Source: DATMER01 sp040349255
Lineage (GTDB): Bacteria > Acidobacteriota > Thermoanaerobaculia > Multivoradales > UBA5704
DNA length: 64,000 nucleotides
Direction of reading: 5' to 3'
NCBI GenBank assembly: GCA_040349255.1
Contig: JBEQUE010000185.1
Coordinates: forward strand, 8,964 to 72,963
A program made the translations under genes and the position numbers. Position 1 is the first letter of the stretch, and every line of letters starts with the position of its first letter. A model generated the notes under the pieces. It saw only the letters and a program-made list of their open reading frames with translations, was not told where the DNA came from and did not search any database. Below, in pieces: positions 32,190 through 41,800 of the stretch.

Positions 32190-34058
32190 CTATGCTCTGG
32201 GGATGTGCGAATCGAAGAACGCCAACCCCGCCGCATGCCCCATCGCCGGCACCACCAGGGCTCGGTCGAGGTGGCGGTTGAATCTCTCGCAGGAGGACTC
32301 GGCGATGAACAGGCAGCCGTGGCAGGCGGCGCCTTCCAGGTGTCTCTCGGCCAGGTCTTTCTGTGGTGTGTGTCCGGCGCAGACGGGATCGTTCGAGCAG
32401 AGGCGGCCCAGGTCCAGGGCCTGGGTCAGGTGCCTTTTGAGGTTCCTCCCCTGCTCCACCAGGCCTCCGAGAGTGCCTTCGGTCCCGGGGCTTCCGGTCG
32501 AGAGGAGGATGGCGGCCATCGGTACCTCGGAGTCGGCCGCGGCGCAGTAGATCCTCTCCCGGATCGCGCTCGCGGCGTAGCCGCATTCGAGCGAGATCGC
32601 CGTGATCAACAGGTGTGAAAGGGAGTGCAGGAGGTAGAACCTCACTCCGAGAAACGGCGGCGCCTTGTCCGGTTCTCTCAGCGTTCCGGTCCAGTCCGCG
32701 TAGCCGGCGCGCAGCTCGATCTCCCTCTGCCGGACCTCGGGCCTCCATTCCCACTCTCTCACGGCCTTTTCGTCGAGCTGGATGAAGACGCCTTCGCCCC
32801 GGATCTCGGTGGCGGGCAGCCAATCCTGCGTCAGCGAGAGCGGCGCGGACTGGACCTCGAGATCGAATTCCCCTTCGAGATCCGGCATGACCGGTTCGAG
32901 TCTCGTGAAGCCGATCTGGACTCTCACCTCTCTCAGCTTCGGGACGAGGATCAGGCTTTTGATGTTCGGAACCGGGCCTCCTTCGGGCTCGGCTTTTCTG
33001 GCGTAGAAGTCCCCAGAGGCAGGAGGCAGATCGCCGGTCTTCTCGTCGGCCGAGGCGATGAGCTGGCGGTATTCCGCGGTGCGCAGGGGCTCTCTCGAAA
33101 CCGGGCCTCCCAGGCGGATCTGTTCGATCACGGAGAGGACGTCGGCGTCGGTCTCGGACCCCAGGGCTTGTTTGACTTGCGGGATCTGACGGAAGGCCGC
33201 GAGGTTGCCCGCATCCGCCACGCTCAGGATGTCCCAGACCTGGCGCACGGCGGCTTCGAGCTTGCGGCCTCTCTCCGGGATCGAAAGCGCGCTGACTTCC
33301 TGGCCGAACCAGGCGTTGCTCGCGCTCCTCACGAGGAGCCTCAGGGGCTCGGTGCAGGCTTCCCGGCCCGCCTCTCCCAGCCACGGACGGTGGCCTCCGC
33401 ATCCGAGCAGGGATCCCGGAACCAGTGCGGTCGAGAGCCTCTCGCGGGCTCCGCAGGCGCAGACCACTTCGATTTCCGAGAAGTCGCCGGTCGCTCCTTC
33501 GAGAAGTCTCAGGCTCGGAGCCGCGCAGGGGCCGTCCTGGTTGCGGTGCGCGAACCAGGCCCAGGGGAATTCCTCGACGTGGCCGCGCCGGCAGGTGGCC
33601 ACGAAGCGCACCGGCACGGCTTCGGCGCTGCCCGACCGGCCGCAGCGGTGGCGATAGCGCGATCCGCTCGGCTCCAGGCCGTCGGCTCTCACGAGCGCGC
33701 GGCAGGCCGGGTTCTGGCAGACGAACCAGCGCGGCAGCTCCAGGACTTCGATGCCGGAGTCCGGCGTGGCTTTCTTGTCGTCGCCCAGCGGCGGCAGCCG
33801 GAAGCAGCCTTCCGCGGCCAGGTCCCGGCCCGCGGCCTTGAAGCCCGGCGCCAGCCGGTCGCGCAGGCGCGGCTCCGAGACGATGGATCCGCTCAGGTTC
33901 CGATAGCGCCAGAAGTCGAGCCCCCCGATCATCACGGCGTGGTCCACGAGATCGATCATGGCGCCGGGGCCGAAGGTGCGCACGACCTGGCTCCGCCTCA
34001 CCGAGCCGGCCGGTTTTTCGTAGGCGATCGGTCCCGCGGTCTTTCTCGGGCGCGCCAT
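32190..34058 (-). CDS. drmB: DISARM protein DrmB (DUF1998)
   Basis: 622 residues from ATG 34058, sharing one base with the drmA stop (TGATG), so translation is coupled. SVRRSQVVRTFGPGAMIDLV is the typical DrmB opening. Several Cys/His pairs (CQNPAC, HRCG, CRRGH, CACG, CGGH) suggest zinc ribbons in the first half. The C-terminus LRLCSNDPVCAGHTPQK and LEGAACHGCLFIAESSCE is the DUF1998 signature. In DISARM, DrmA and DrmB form the core complex that engages incoming phage DNA. Length is in the family range. The C-terminus ends exactly at the convergent toxin stop. Confidence 0.88.
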   Translation of the reverse strand: MARPRKTAGPIAYEKPAGSVRRSQVVRTFGPGAMIDLVDHAVMIGGLDFWRYRNLSGSIVSEPRLRDRLAPGFKAAGRDLAAEGCFRLPPLGDDKKATPDSGIEVLELPRWFVCQNPACRALVRADGLEPSGSRYRHRCGRSGSAEAVPVRFVATCRRGHVEEFPWAWFAHRNQDGPCAAPSLRLLEGATGDFSEIEVVCACGARERLSTALVPGSLLGCGGHRPWLGEAGREACTEPLRLLVRSASNAWFGQEVSALSIPERGRKLEAAVRQVWDILSVADAGNLAAFRQIPQVKQALGSETDADVLSVIEQIRLGGPVSREPLRTAEYRQLIASADEKTGDLPPASGDFYARKAEPEGGPVPNIKSLILVPKLREVRVQIGFTRLEPVMPDLEGEFDLEVQSAPLSLTQDWLPATEIRGEGVFIQLDEKAVREWEWRPEVRQREIELRAGYADWTGTLREPDKAPPFLGVRFYLLHSLSHLLITAISLECGYAASAIRERIYCAAADSEVPMAAILLSTGSPGTEGTLGGLVEQGRNLKRHLTQALDLGRLCSNDPVCAGHTPQKDLAERHLEGAACHGCLFIAESSCERFNRHLDRALVVPAMGHAAGLAFFDSHIPRA

Positions 34059-37000
34059 CAGCCCTGCCCTCCCAGACGGGTCTTCCGCCAGAGGTGGGTG
34101 GACGGTTCCACGTCGCGCATGGAGGTGGGTGCAGTGAAGTCCTTCGCTTCCGGCGGCGCCTGCGGGTCCGGCGGGTCGAGGATCTGCCGCAGCATCGGCT
34201 TGTCGGAGGTGTTCCTGTCCGCCGCCCAGGGGGAGTAGACGCGCCGGTAGCCCCCGTCCCGCGCGTCCTGCGCCAGTTTTTCCCAGGATTCGACGAGGGC
34301 GCGGGCGCGCTTCGCGAGACCGGCCTTCACCGCGTCCTTCCGGCTGTCCGGAATTCCCGGCTGTCCCGCTCCTCTCTCGGCCAGGGCCTCGACGGCCTTG
34401 TCCGCAAGGTCGCGGTGGCCGCTCACGGTCATGGCCGCCGCGGACGGGGTGAGGACGGGATCGTCCTGTCTCGCGATGGCGAGCAGGGTGCCGGCGAGGC
34501 CGCGGTCGAGCGCCGGGCCCGAGAATGGGGTCAGGCTCGACGCTTCGACGAAGCGGTAGAAGCTCTCGTGATAGGCCGGAAAGCGCTCGTAGTGGGAGCG
34601 GTCGCGCGGCTTGTGGAGGTTGAAGCAGGTGACGACGAGCCCCGGCCTCTCCACCTTGCGGCCGACGCGGCTGGAGGCCTGGATGTATTCGCTCGTGGTC
34701 TTGGGCTGGCCGGCCACGACCATCAGGCCCAGCCGGTCGATGTCCACGCCCACGGAGATCATGTTGCTCGCCAGCACCACGTCTACGCCGTCCTGCGCTT
34801 CGAAAGGTTTCTGAAGCCTCGTCTTGGCGCTCTTGATGCGGCTGATGTCCTCGCGGCTGGTCAGCTCGACGGGCTCGGGCGCGACGCGCCGGTTGCGGAA
34901 CCAGGGGTGCGGCCCGGTCCAATCCTCCGGCCTGCGGTCCTCGGCCTTGTCGCAGCGGGTGCGGACCTCGTCCTCGACCAGCCGGCGCATGCCTCCCAGC
35001 TCGCGCAGGCTGTTGAAGTAGCCGACCAGGGTCATCCAGGCGTCGGCCGTCCCGCCCTCTTCGGTCTGCGGGTCCCAGAGCCGGTTGGCGGCGGCCAGGA
35101 GGGCCACGTAGGAGCGCAGGAGGATGGCTTTCATGGCCCGGCCGGTAGCGGCGACGCCCACATAGAGCCGGCCCGGATTCTTTCGGTCCACACGCGCAAA
35201 CCAGGTCTCGCCGTCGTCCACGCCGGGCGGCGGAAAGACGGAGGTCCGGCCGCGGCCGAAGAGGGAGAGGATCTGTTCGCGCGCTCGCCGGACGGTGGCG
35301 GTGGAGGCCAGGATCTTCGGCTTGACGACGGCGCCGTCCACCAGCCTGCGCAGGCAGAGGGTCTCGACCGCGGTCTCGTAGAGGCCGGTCATGGTGCCGA
35401 GCGGTCCGGAGATGAGGTGAAGCTCGTCCTGGACGATGAGCTCGGGCGGCAGGAGGCCGTCCTGGAGGGGCGTGCTCTTGCCCGGGATCTGGCCGAGGGC
35501 GGCGTCCACGGGCCCCCAGAAGCGCCGGCCTTCGCGCGCCACGGCGCGGCCGAAGAGGAGCCCGGCCTCCCCGCGCCACGGCAGCATGGCGAGCTTGTCC
35601 ACGGTCGAGAGCAGGAAGGCGGGCAGCTCGCGATAGATCTGTTCGTCCACGAAGAGGACAGGCAACCCTTCCGGATGCCGGCCCGGCGCGAAGTCGCACC
35701 GGAAGTTGCCGCAGCCCACGATGACCTCGCCCTGGCCCAGGGTGAGACTGTCGCGGCCGAGCGGGCTGCCGCACCACGGACAGTGGGTCAGCGGGAAGGG
35801 GGATTCGGCCTTGGCCGAGGAGCTGTTCTTGTAGTCGAGGATCTGTTTGCGGACCTCTTCCAGGGTATTGGCGGTGGCGGTCCTCCCCACCCAGAGGCCG
35901 ACGGCGAAGCGGACTCTTCCCAGGTGGTCCGGGTCCTCCCGCCTCAGGGTTTCGAGCGCGCAGACGAGGGTGGCCGCCCGCGCGAGCTGGTCGAGGGTGA
36001 GGAGCCTCAGGGTGTAGCGCAGGATGACGGCCACGCCGTAGCCCAGGTCCTGTCTCTCCGTGCCCTGGATCCGCCTCAGGATGAGGACGAAGGCGATGAC
36101 GCCCAGGTAGGCCTCGGTCTTGCCGCCGCCGGTCGGGAAGAAGATCAGCTCCACGTCGTCCCTGTCCTCGTGTTTCGGATCGGCCAGGGCGGGCAGGTTC
36201 AGGAGGAGGAAGGCGAGCTGGAAGAGGTGCCAGCTCGGCCTCTTCGACGGATCGCCCTCGGGATGGCGCTCCGGGTTTCTCTTCCTCGCCGCGAGCGCCA
36301 TGGCCTCGTTGGCGAGACAGAAGGCGTGGCGCACGTCGCCATCCCACTGGAGCAGCTCGATGCCTTCCTCGATGCGCCGGCAGGCGCGCTCGGCCTGGTC
36401 CATCAGCTCGTCCCGGGTCGCTCTCCGTCCGTCCGTTCCGGGATCGAGGGCGCGCTGGGTCGCGATCCATTCGGCGTAGGCGGACCGAATGGGATCGAGG
36501 GCGCGGCGGACGGCGTCTCCATCCTCCAACCCGGCCAGGTCTTCCATGGCCGTGACTCCGACGGTGGGGCCGGTGACGACTCGCGGGACTTCGGCGCAGG
36601 GGATCCAGGCGGTTCTCACGGCCTGCACCGGCCCATCCCCGGGCGGCACCACGGCCACGGAGACGCCGTGGCCCACGGCGTATTCGCAGCGGTCGCGGAA
36701 CTGGAGGTCGGCCACGCGCGCGTCGAAGTCCTGCGCGCCGCCGTCGGCGCGGTTCGGCCGCGCCACGATGCCGGCGTCGCAGGCGATCTCCAGGCGGGCC
36801 TGGAAGAGGCAGCGGGTGTCCTGGGGCCCGGCCGGGAGCGGCTCGCGGCCGTTGACGAGGAAGAGCGAGAGAGCCCGCGTGCCCGGAGCGGGCAGGTCCA
36901 CGGTCTCCAGCTTGCCGGCGAGGTAGACGCCGTCGTCGGTGACCCGGATTCCGTCCAGGATCTTCCGCGGGTCGAGCGGCAGGATGCGGGCGACGGGCTC

Positions 37001-37411
37001 GCGCTCGATCCGGCGCCAGACGCGTTTCGGCCTCCTCTTCTCCCCGGCCTCGCGCTCTTCGGGCTCGTACTCGGCCCAGGAGGCGCGCACGCGGACGGTT
37101 TCGGTGCCGGGCGGCAGGAGCACGGAGAGGCCCATGGAGGCCGGGAGCCGGTTCTTCTGCTTGGCCTCGCTCTCGCCTTCGGTGCCCTGCGCCTCTTCGT
37201 CGTGGCTGACCTCGGCGGCGAGCTCGTCGTCCTGGGTCGGGTCCTGCTGCAGGTCGCGTCCGCCCTGGGGCGCGAGGAAGCCTGTGAGATACCAGCGCAT
37301 CGGCGGCAGCGGCAGGACCTCGTCCCCGGTCTCCGGGTCGAACGGGCCGATCAGGTCGGCTTCGAGGGCGCGGACAAGCCTCTCGCGAAGATCGGAAGGA
37401 CGGTTCGCCAT
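34058..37411 (-). CDS. drmA: DISARM helicase DrmA
   Basis: About 1117 residues from ATG 37411 (MANRPSDLRERLVRALEADL), preferred because GGGAGAG precedes it; ATGs at 37435 and 37465 are in frame. Helicase motifs are clear: Walker A FFPTGGGKTEAYLG (near 36115-36150), DExx-like LIVQDELHLISGPLG (near 35420), ILASTATVRRA, and the C-terminal VDIDRLGLMVVAGQPKTTSE with YIQASSRVGRK. A Cys quartet (CPWCG...CGNFRC) near 35700-35780 is probably a zinc knuckle. DrmA is the SF2 helicase of DISARM and loads on DNA with DrmB. The upstream neighbour drmMI is separated by a 468-nt gap holding a repeat array. Confidence 0.88.
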   Translation of the reverse strand: MANRPSDLRERLVRALEADLIGPFDPETGDEVLPLPPMRWYLTGFLAPQGGRDLQQDPTQDDELAAEVSHDEEAQGTEGESEAKQKNRLPASMGLSVLLPPGTETVRVRASWAEYEPEEREAGEKRRPKRVWRRIEREPVARILPLDPRKILDGIRVTDDGVYLAGKLETVDLPAPGTRALSLFLVNGREPLPAGPQDTRCLFQARLEIACDAGIVARPNRADGGAQDFDARVADLQFRDRCEYAVGHGVSVAVVPPGDGPVQAVRTAWIPCAEVPRVVTGPTVGVTAMEDLAGLEDGDAVRRALDPIRSAYAEWIATQRALDPGTDGRRATRDELMDQAERACRRIEEGIELLQWDGDVRHAFCLANEAMALAARKRNPERHPEGDPSKRPSWHLFQLAFLLLNLPALADPKHEDRDDVELIFFPTGGGKTEAYLGVIAFVLILRRIQGTERQDLGYGVAVILRYTLRLLTLDQLARAATLVCALETLRREDPDHLGRVRFAVGLWVGRTATANTLEEVRKQILDYKNSSSAKAESPFPLTHCPWCGSPLGRDSLTLGQGEVIVGCGNFRCDFAPGRHPEGLPVLFVDEQIYRELPAFLLSTVDKLAMLPWRGEAGLLFGRAVAREGRRFWGPVDAALGQIPGKSTPLQDGLLPPELIVQDELHLISGPLGTMTGLYETAVETLCLRRLVDGAVVKPKILASTATVRRAREQILSLFGRGRTSVFPPPGVDDGETWFARVDRKNPGRLYVGVAATGRAMKAILLRSYVALLAAANRLWDPQTEEGGTADAWMTLVGYFNSLRELGGMRRLVEDEVRTRCDKAEDRRPEDWTGPHPWFRNRRVAPEPVELTSREDISRIKSAKTRLQKPFEAQDGVDVVLASNMISVGVDIDRLGLMVVAGQPKTTSEYIQASSRVGRKVERPGLVVTCFNLHKPRDRSHYERFPAYHESFYRFVEASSLTPFSGPALDRGLAGTLLAIARQDDPVLTPSAAAMTVSGHRDLADKAVEALAERGAGQPGIPDSRKDAVKAGLAKRARALVESWEKLAQDARDGGYRRVYSPWAADRNTSDKPMLRQILDPPDPQAPPEAKDFTAPTSMRDVEPSTHLWRKTRLGGQG

Positions 37412-37533
37412 ACGTGTAACTCTCTCCCTCTCCATGGTTTCGGCGAGGATATCAGAGGCCCTCACCCCCCGGCCCCCTCACCCGGTCCACCCGGGTCCAC
37501 CCTCCCCGGGAGACGGGAGACTTGCGGGGATTT

Positions 37534-37790
37534 GACGCAACACACCGGCGACTCGCGTCAGATTTCCGGTTTGTCGCGTCAAAAAGGAGTCGAGTCGCAA
37601 CGAAAAGATGGTTTGCCGTTGCGACTCGGGACATTTCTGACGCGACTCACGAGTTTGTCGCGACAGGTATCTGGTTTTTTGACGCGATCCGAAGATTTGT
37701 CGCGACGGAAAGATCGAGATCTGACGCGACTGTCGAGATTTTCGACGCGACTCGGACGTGATCCGACGCAACAATCCCGTGAGTCGCGTC
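37534..37790. repeat. Array of 13 GACGCGAC/GTCGCGTC palindromic motifs
   Basis: Thirteen 8-bp motifs of the form GACGCGAC, GTCGCGAC or GTCGCGTC (few variants with AAC or GTT) start at 37534, 37552, 37573, 37594, 37618, 37639, 37657, 37681, 37699, 37723, 37744, 37765 and 37783. Every spacing is 18, 21 or 24, always a multiple of three. Sequence between motifs is diverged and AT-richer. Because the motif is near-palindromic, both strands read VAT/DAT in one frame and SRQ/TR in another about every seven codons. Open frames cross the array on the minus strand (about 37478-37855, TTG start). The array occupies most of the 468-nt gap between drmMI and drmA. Confidence 0.85.
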
Positions 37791-37879
37791 AGAAATCCGG
37801 CGCGCGGCGGCTGCGCAGGGGTGGCTGGCGGGTGCCGGGCGGTTTGTTGCGGCAAACGGGGAGGCAGTTGCCGCGAATC

Positions 37880-40800
37880 TCAGTCGAGCAGGGAGCGCTG
37901 GGTGTCGTCCTTGGGCTTGCGTCCCCTGGTCTTCTTCGGCGCAGGGGTGGGTGGCGTCCGCTTCTCCTCCTCCGCCCTCTGCGCGTTGAGGAGGAAGAGG
38001 CGGTCGAGGACTTCGTCTTCGAAGGCTTCCGGGTGGGGGTCGAGGTAGGGCGGGACCGGGATGTCGGACCAGCCATAGGCGTCGAGCACGGCCCGGTCCA
38101 TGTCCTCGTGAAGGCGCCTCAGTTCCTCGATGCGCGGGTCGTGGCAGGCGGGGTCCTTGAGGAGGTTGTAGGTGGCGGTCAGGCCCTGCTGGGTGTCCAG
38201 CATGAAGGCCGCCCTGGCGCCGTAGAGGCGCTGGCCGATGTCTTCCAGGGACGGGATGACGGTGCGGGGGTCGGGGTGGGGGAAGGGGAAGTTCTCGAAG
38301 CAGTCGGAGGGGCTATAACGGAGACGCTCCTCTAGTGACGAGGAGAGAAGTTTCGACCAACACACATGGAATCTCGATTGCAGAACGGCGAAGAACGATA
38401 ATTGAGACTGGGCAAATACATACAGGGTCTTCGCAAAAAGCCTACTCGCAGGCTGCAGCCCAAAGGATCGGTGCTTGCTGACCGCGGCTGTCACAAAGCA
38501 CTTGTCGATTTTCTTCAGCGCCTCAGCCATTTCCGGTCGTAAAGCCCAATACCGCCACCAATACTCTCGGAGCCTATCGTTAATTGGACTAGGGCTTAGC
38601 GACTCTCTGCCCGGCTTTACTCTTTCTCGTACCCATTCTAAGAGTTCCGGCCAGCGCTCGGCCTCCTTTAGCGACATACTGGAAAAATTGACTACATACC
38701 TTTCATGACGTTGTTCAGGGTCTGTATTTAGCTCCTCGCCGCCAATATACGGGAAGATTAATTCCTTATTACGCGCATCCGAAGAGATTAGGCGATCGCG
38801 TTCGGCAGGAGTCAAGATAAATCCCTGACTCGCTATGTCTGTACCTTGAGAACAAATACCATAATTAACTCGGAGTGGAAGCGGCTCTCGCCATTCAGCA
38901 CGAGGTCTCAAGCGCGAGTTTATAACATGCACGGATCTCCCGTCGTACTCGCAACTTATACCATCACGAGTGACTCTGCCTTTACTCATATGAACAACTG
39001 AAACATGAACAGCTGCAGCTCCCGGCCAAGCCAACGATCCAACCGCAGAATAAATCAACAAACCCTTATCTTTTAGATATTTAAGCCCCGAGATCCGTGA
39101 CTCTCCCTCAGCGATCGAATTAGTGGCGATTAATCCAAAAGCACCATGCGTGCCTATGAGGCGGTCAGCCAATCGAAAAAAATGAACGCATAGGTCTGAC
39201 TTCCCATGCGTTGCTTCATGAACAGCAATCAGCCAGTCACGGTAACCCTTTCCTAAATTTCCCGATACATCAGTCCCGGACATAAACGGCGGATTCCCCA
39301 CAAACGCATCCATCCAAGCAGCCCCGTTCAACCGTCCGCCATCCAGAGGATCCGGCCGCTCCGCGTAGAACACCTCCGGAAACTCGATCATCCAGTGGAA
39401 CACCGGAACCTTTTCCCGGATCGCCTGCTGCATCTCGATCAATTCATCCGGAATCTCCCGCCCACCCTCCTTCAGCCACTCCGTGACCACCTGGAGCCGC
39501 CGACCGAGCTCCTGCTTCCGTTCCCGGTCCTTCTCCGCCGAGAAAAACGCCCCGACGATCAGATCCGCGATCAGGCGCACCCGCTTCAGCGCGTCCTCGG
39601 CATCCTGGAGAAGCCACTCCTTCTCCTTCTGGGCCTCCGGCGACGGGTCCGCCGCCAGTTCCTGGATCCTGCGCCGCTCGGCGATCGCCTCCTCCAGCGC
39701 CACCGTCAATTCATCCGACGCGAAATCGATCTGATCCTCCGGCTGCCAGTGGAAGCCGCGGATCTGCTCGAAGGTCAGGCCGACCAGCGAATCGCCGTGG
39801 CGCAGGGCATGGTCCAGAAATGTGAACGGAAGCTCGCGGGCCATGGTCTCCAGCCAGAGCGAGATCTTGGCGAGGCCTACGGCCAGGCGGTTCTTGTCCA
39901 CGCCGTAGAGGCAGGTCTGCGCCACCAGGCGGCGGGCGTGGAGGTTGACGTCCTCGTGAGGAGAGGCCACGAGGTCGGCGCGGCCTTCGCGGGTCCAGGC
40001 GGCGACGAGCTGGTCGGCGAGAAAGCGGCAGGCCTCCACCAGGAACGCGCCGGAGCCCATGGCCGGATCGCAGACGCGCAGCGAGAGGATGAGCTCGGAC
40101 GGCGGCTCCGGTCCCATGGCGGCCAGCAGAGGCTCCAGGGTGCGGCGGACGATCGGCGCGGTGAGGCTCTTCGGCGTGTAGTGGCTGCTCGTGCGGCGAC
40201 GCTCCTCGCCGGGCTGGATGACGAGCTGGCCCGGCCGAGCCCGCTCGGTGCCGCGGACCCGCAGAGTCTCCAGGACGGTCAGGACCTCGTCCGGCAAGGA
40301 GGCTTCGCGGACCGAGGCGGCGAGGCGCTCGGCCTGGGCCTTGGCGAGGCCGGTCTCCTCCTGGAGCCACTTCGCGCGGCGCGCGGGCGCCACATCCAGG
40401 ACTTCCGCGGCGGTGAGCCAGACGCGGTCCGGACGGAGGCAGACCGCGGGCTCGGCGACGCGGCGGACGTGGTAGCCCATGAGCCGCTCGTACACGCTGC
40501 CGATCTGCTCGACGTCGAGAGTGGCATAGGAGAGGCGCTGGCCTTCGAGGAAGACGAGCTTGCGGAGGACCTCATAGATCGTGCCGTCGTCCACGGAGGG
40601 GACCTTGAGGGCGGCGCGGCGCTCGTCGTCGAACGGGGCGCTGCCGCCGGAGGACCAGCCTTCGAGGAAGGGGTACGCGTCAGGGTCGAACAGCTCGCCG
40701 CGGCGCGGAGGCAGGTGGAGATCGCCATGGCGGACGCCGGACCAGACGGCGCGGAAGAGAGCGAGGAGCCGGTCCCAGGCGCCGAAGCGGAGGGCCATGG

Positions 40801-41776
40801 AATCGGGGTACAGGCCGGCGTCCCGCTGGAGCTGCTCGAAGAGGCCGAAGACGCTCAGGTGCTCCTGGTAGAGAGGATGCTCGACGGGGAGGAGGCCTTT
40901 GTCTTCCGCATAGAGGAGGACGACGAGGCGCAGGAGGACGGTGAGGAGCCCGGCGTAGAGGTGGTCGTCTTCGGCGCGGGCGGCTTCGTCGAGGAGGACG
41001 GAGCGGTCGCGGACGGCGGCAGCCTCGAAGCCGCGCAGGAGGATGTCGAGAGCCTGGAAGACCTGTTCGGCCAACTCGTTGGTGACGTTGGCCTGGCGGC
41101 GCCGGCTGTCCGCGAGCAGAGCCGGAAGCTGGCGCTCGCGGGCGACGGCGAAGAAGCGCCCGGCGGAGAGAAGCATGACAAAGGCGTCGAGGATGGGCCG
41201 TCCGCCGACGGCGGCCATGTCGTCGATCCGGAAGGTGAGAGAGCCGCTCGATTCGCCGTGCGGCGCATGGATCAGGCGCAGCTCGCGGCGGTTGGTCAGG
41301 AGCCCGATGGGGACGCGGACGTGGCGCAGGAGGCGGTCGAGCTTGGCGGCCGGAGGGTAGTCCCACGGTCCGGTGACGGCTTCGGGCTTGTCGAAAGGAA
41401 GCCCGTCCGGCAGGTCGAGGACGAGCATCACGGGGCCGGGCTCGTCGAGCTTGCGGAGAGCCAGGGTGGGCCGAAGAGTCTGCCGGCCCTCGGGAACGTA
41501 AAGGCTGAGATCCGCCTGGAGGGCGTCGCCGGAGTCGAACAGGTCGGGCGTGAGGCCGAGGATCTCGGAGAGGAAATCCGGCAGGTCGCGGATGGCCCGC
41601 TCGCCGGTGTCCTCATCGACGACCGGGCAGAGATCGAGCAGCCGCTGCTGGACGGCCGGAGTCTGCCGCGCCATGCACTGGGCCTCGACGAGGACCGGGA
41701 TGGAGACGACGAGACCCTCGGAAGGCTGGATGAGGCCGAGCCATTCCTGGTGAAAGCGGACTTCGGGGTCGGTCAC
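37880..41776 (-). CDS. drmMI: DISARM adenine-specific methyltransferase DrmMI
   Basis: 1298 residues from ATG 41776 (MTDPEVRFHQEWLGLIQPSE). An N-terminal helical region is followed by the N6-adenine methyltransferase core: motif I RVCDPAMGSGAFLVEACRFL (near 40060) and motif IV VGNPPFMSG (near 39290). DKNRLAVGLAKISLWLETMA lies between them. This is the Eco57I/PglX-type long methylase used in class 1 DISARM to mark self DNA. The part after NPPF (about 38330-39300) is the target-recognition region, and its base composition is about 45% GC in sampled lines against well over 60% elsewhere in the gene, pointing to a swapped recognition domain. Family assignment is strong; the DNA motif methylated is unknown. 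Confidence 0.88.
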   Translation of the reverse strand: MTDPEVRFHQEWLGLIQPSEGLVVSIPVLVEAQCMARQTPAVQQRLLDLCPVVDEDTGERAIRDLPDFLSEILGLTPDLFDSGDALQADLSLYVPEGRQTLRPTLALRKLDEPGPVMLVLDLPDGLPFDKPEAVTGPWDYPPAAKLDRLLRHVRVPIGLLTNRRELRLIHAPHGESSGSLTFRIDDMAAVGGRPILDAFVMLLSAGRFFAVARERQLPALLADSRRRQANVTNELAEQVFQALDILLRGFEAAAVRDRSVLLDEAARAEDDHLYAGLLTVLLRLVVLLYAEDKGLLPVEHPLYQEHLSVFGLFEQLQRDAGLYPDSMALRFGAWDRLLALFRAVWSGVRHGDLHLPPRRGELFDPDAYPFLEGWSSGGSAPFDDERRAALKVPSVDDGTIYEVLRKLVFLEGQRLSYATLDVEQIGSVYERLMGYHVRRVAEPAVCLRPDRVWLTAAEVLDVAPARRAKWLQEETGLAKAQAERLAASVREASLPDEVLTVLETLRVRGTERARPGQLVIQPGEERRRTSSHYTPKSLTAPIVRRTLEPLLAAMGPEPPSELILSLRVCDPAMGSGAFLVEACRFLADQLVAAWTREGRADLVASPHEDVNLHARRLVAQTCLYGVDKNRLAVGLAKISLWLETMARELPFTFLDHALRHGDSLVGLTFEQIRGFHWQPEDQIDFASDELTVALEEAIAERRRIQELAADPSPEAQKEKEWLLQDAEDALKRVRLIADLIVGAFFSAEKDRERKQELGRRLQVVTEWLKEGGREIPDELIEMQQAIREKVPVFHWMIEFPEVFYAERPDPLDGGRLNGAAWMDAFVGNPPFMSGTDVSGNLGKGYRDWLIAVHEATHGKSDLCVHFFRLADRLIGTHGAFGLIATNSIAEGESRISGLKYLKDKGLLIYSAVGSLAWPGAAAVHVSVVHMSKGRVTRDGISCEYDGRSVHVINSRLRPRAEWREPLPLRVNYGICSQGTDIASQGFILTPAERDRLISSDARNKELIFPYIGGEELNTDPEQRHERYVVNFSSMSLKEAERWPELLEWVRERVKPGRESLSPSPINDRLREYWWRYWALRPEMAEALKKIDKCFVTAAVSKHRSFGLQPASRLFAKTLYVFAQSQLSFFAVLQSRFHVCWSKLLSSSLEERLRYSPSDCFENFPFPHPDPRTVIPSLEDIGQRLYGARAAFMLDTQQGLTATYNLLKDPACHDPRIEELRRLHEDMDRAVLDAYGWSDIPVPPYLDPHPEAFEDEVLDRLFLLNAQRAEEEKRTPPTPAPKKTRGRKPKDDTQRSLLD

Positions 41777-41800
41777 GGCGGGGGGGATTGTAGCCGACGG

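Noticed and set aside
37534..37790. CRISPR array
   Set aside because: The conserved part is only 8 bp, orientation alternates and spacers are 10-16 bp; no cas genes nearby.
34094..38335. Long plus-strand open frame of about 1,400 codons
   Set aside because: It lies antisense to drmA, where helicase motifs are unambiguous; high GC3 keeps the antisense frame open and its translation is low-complexity.
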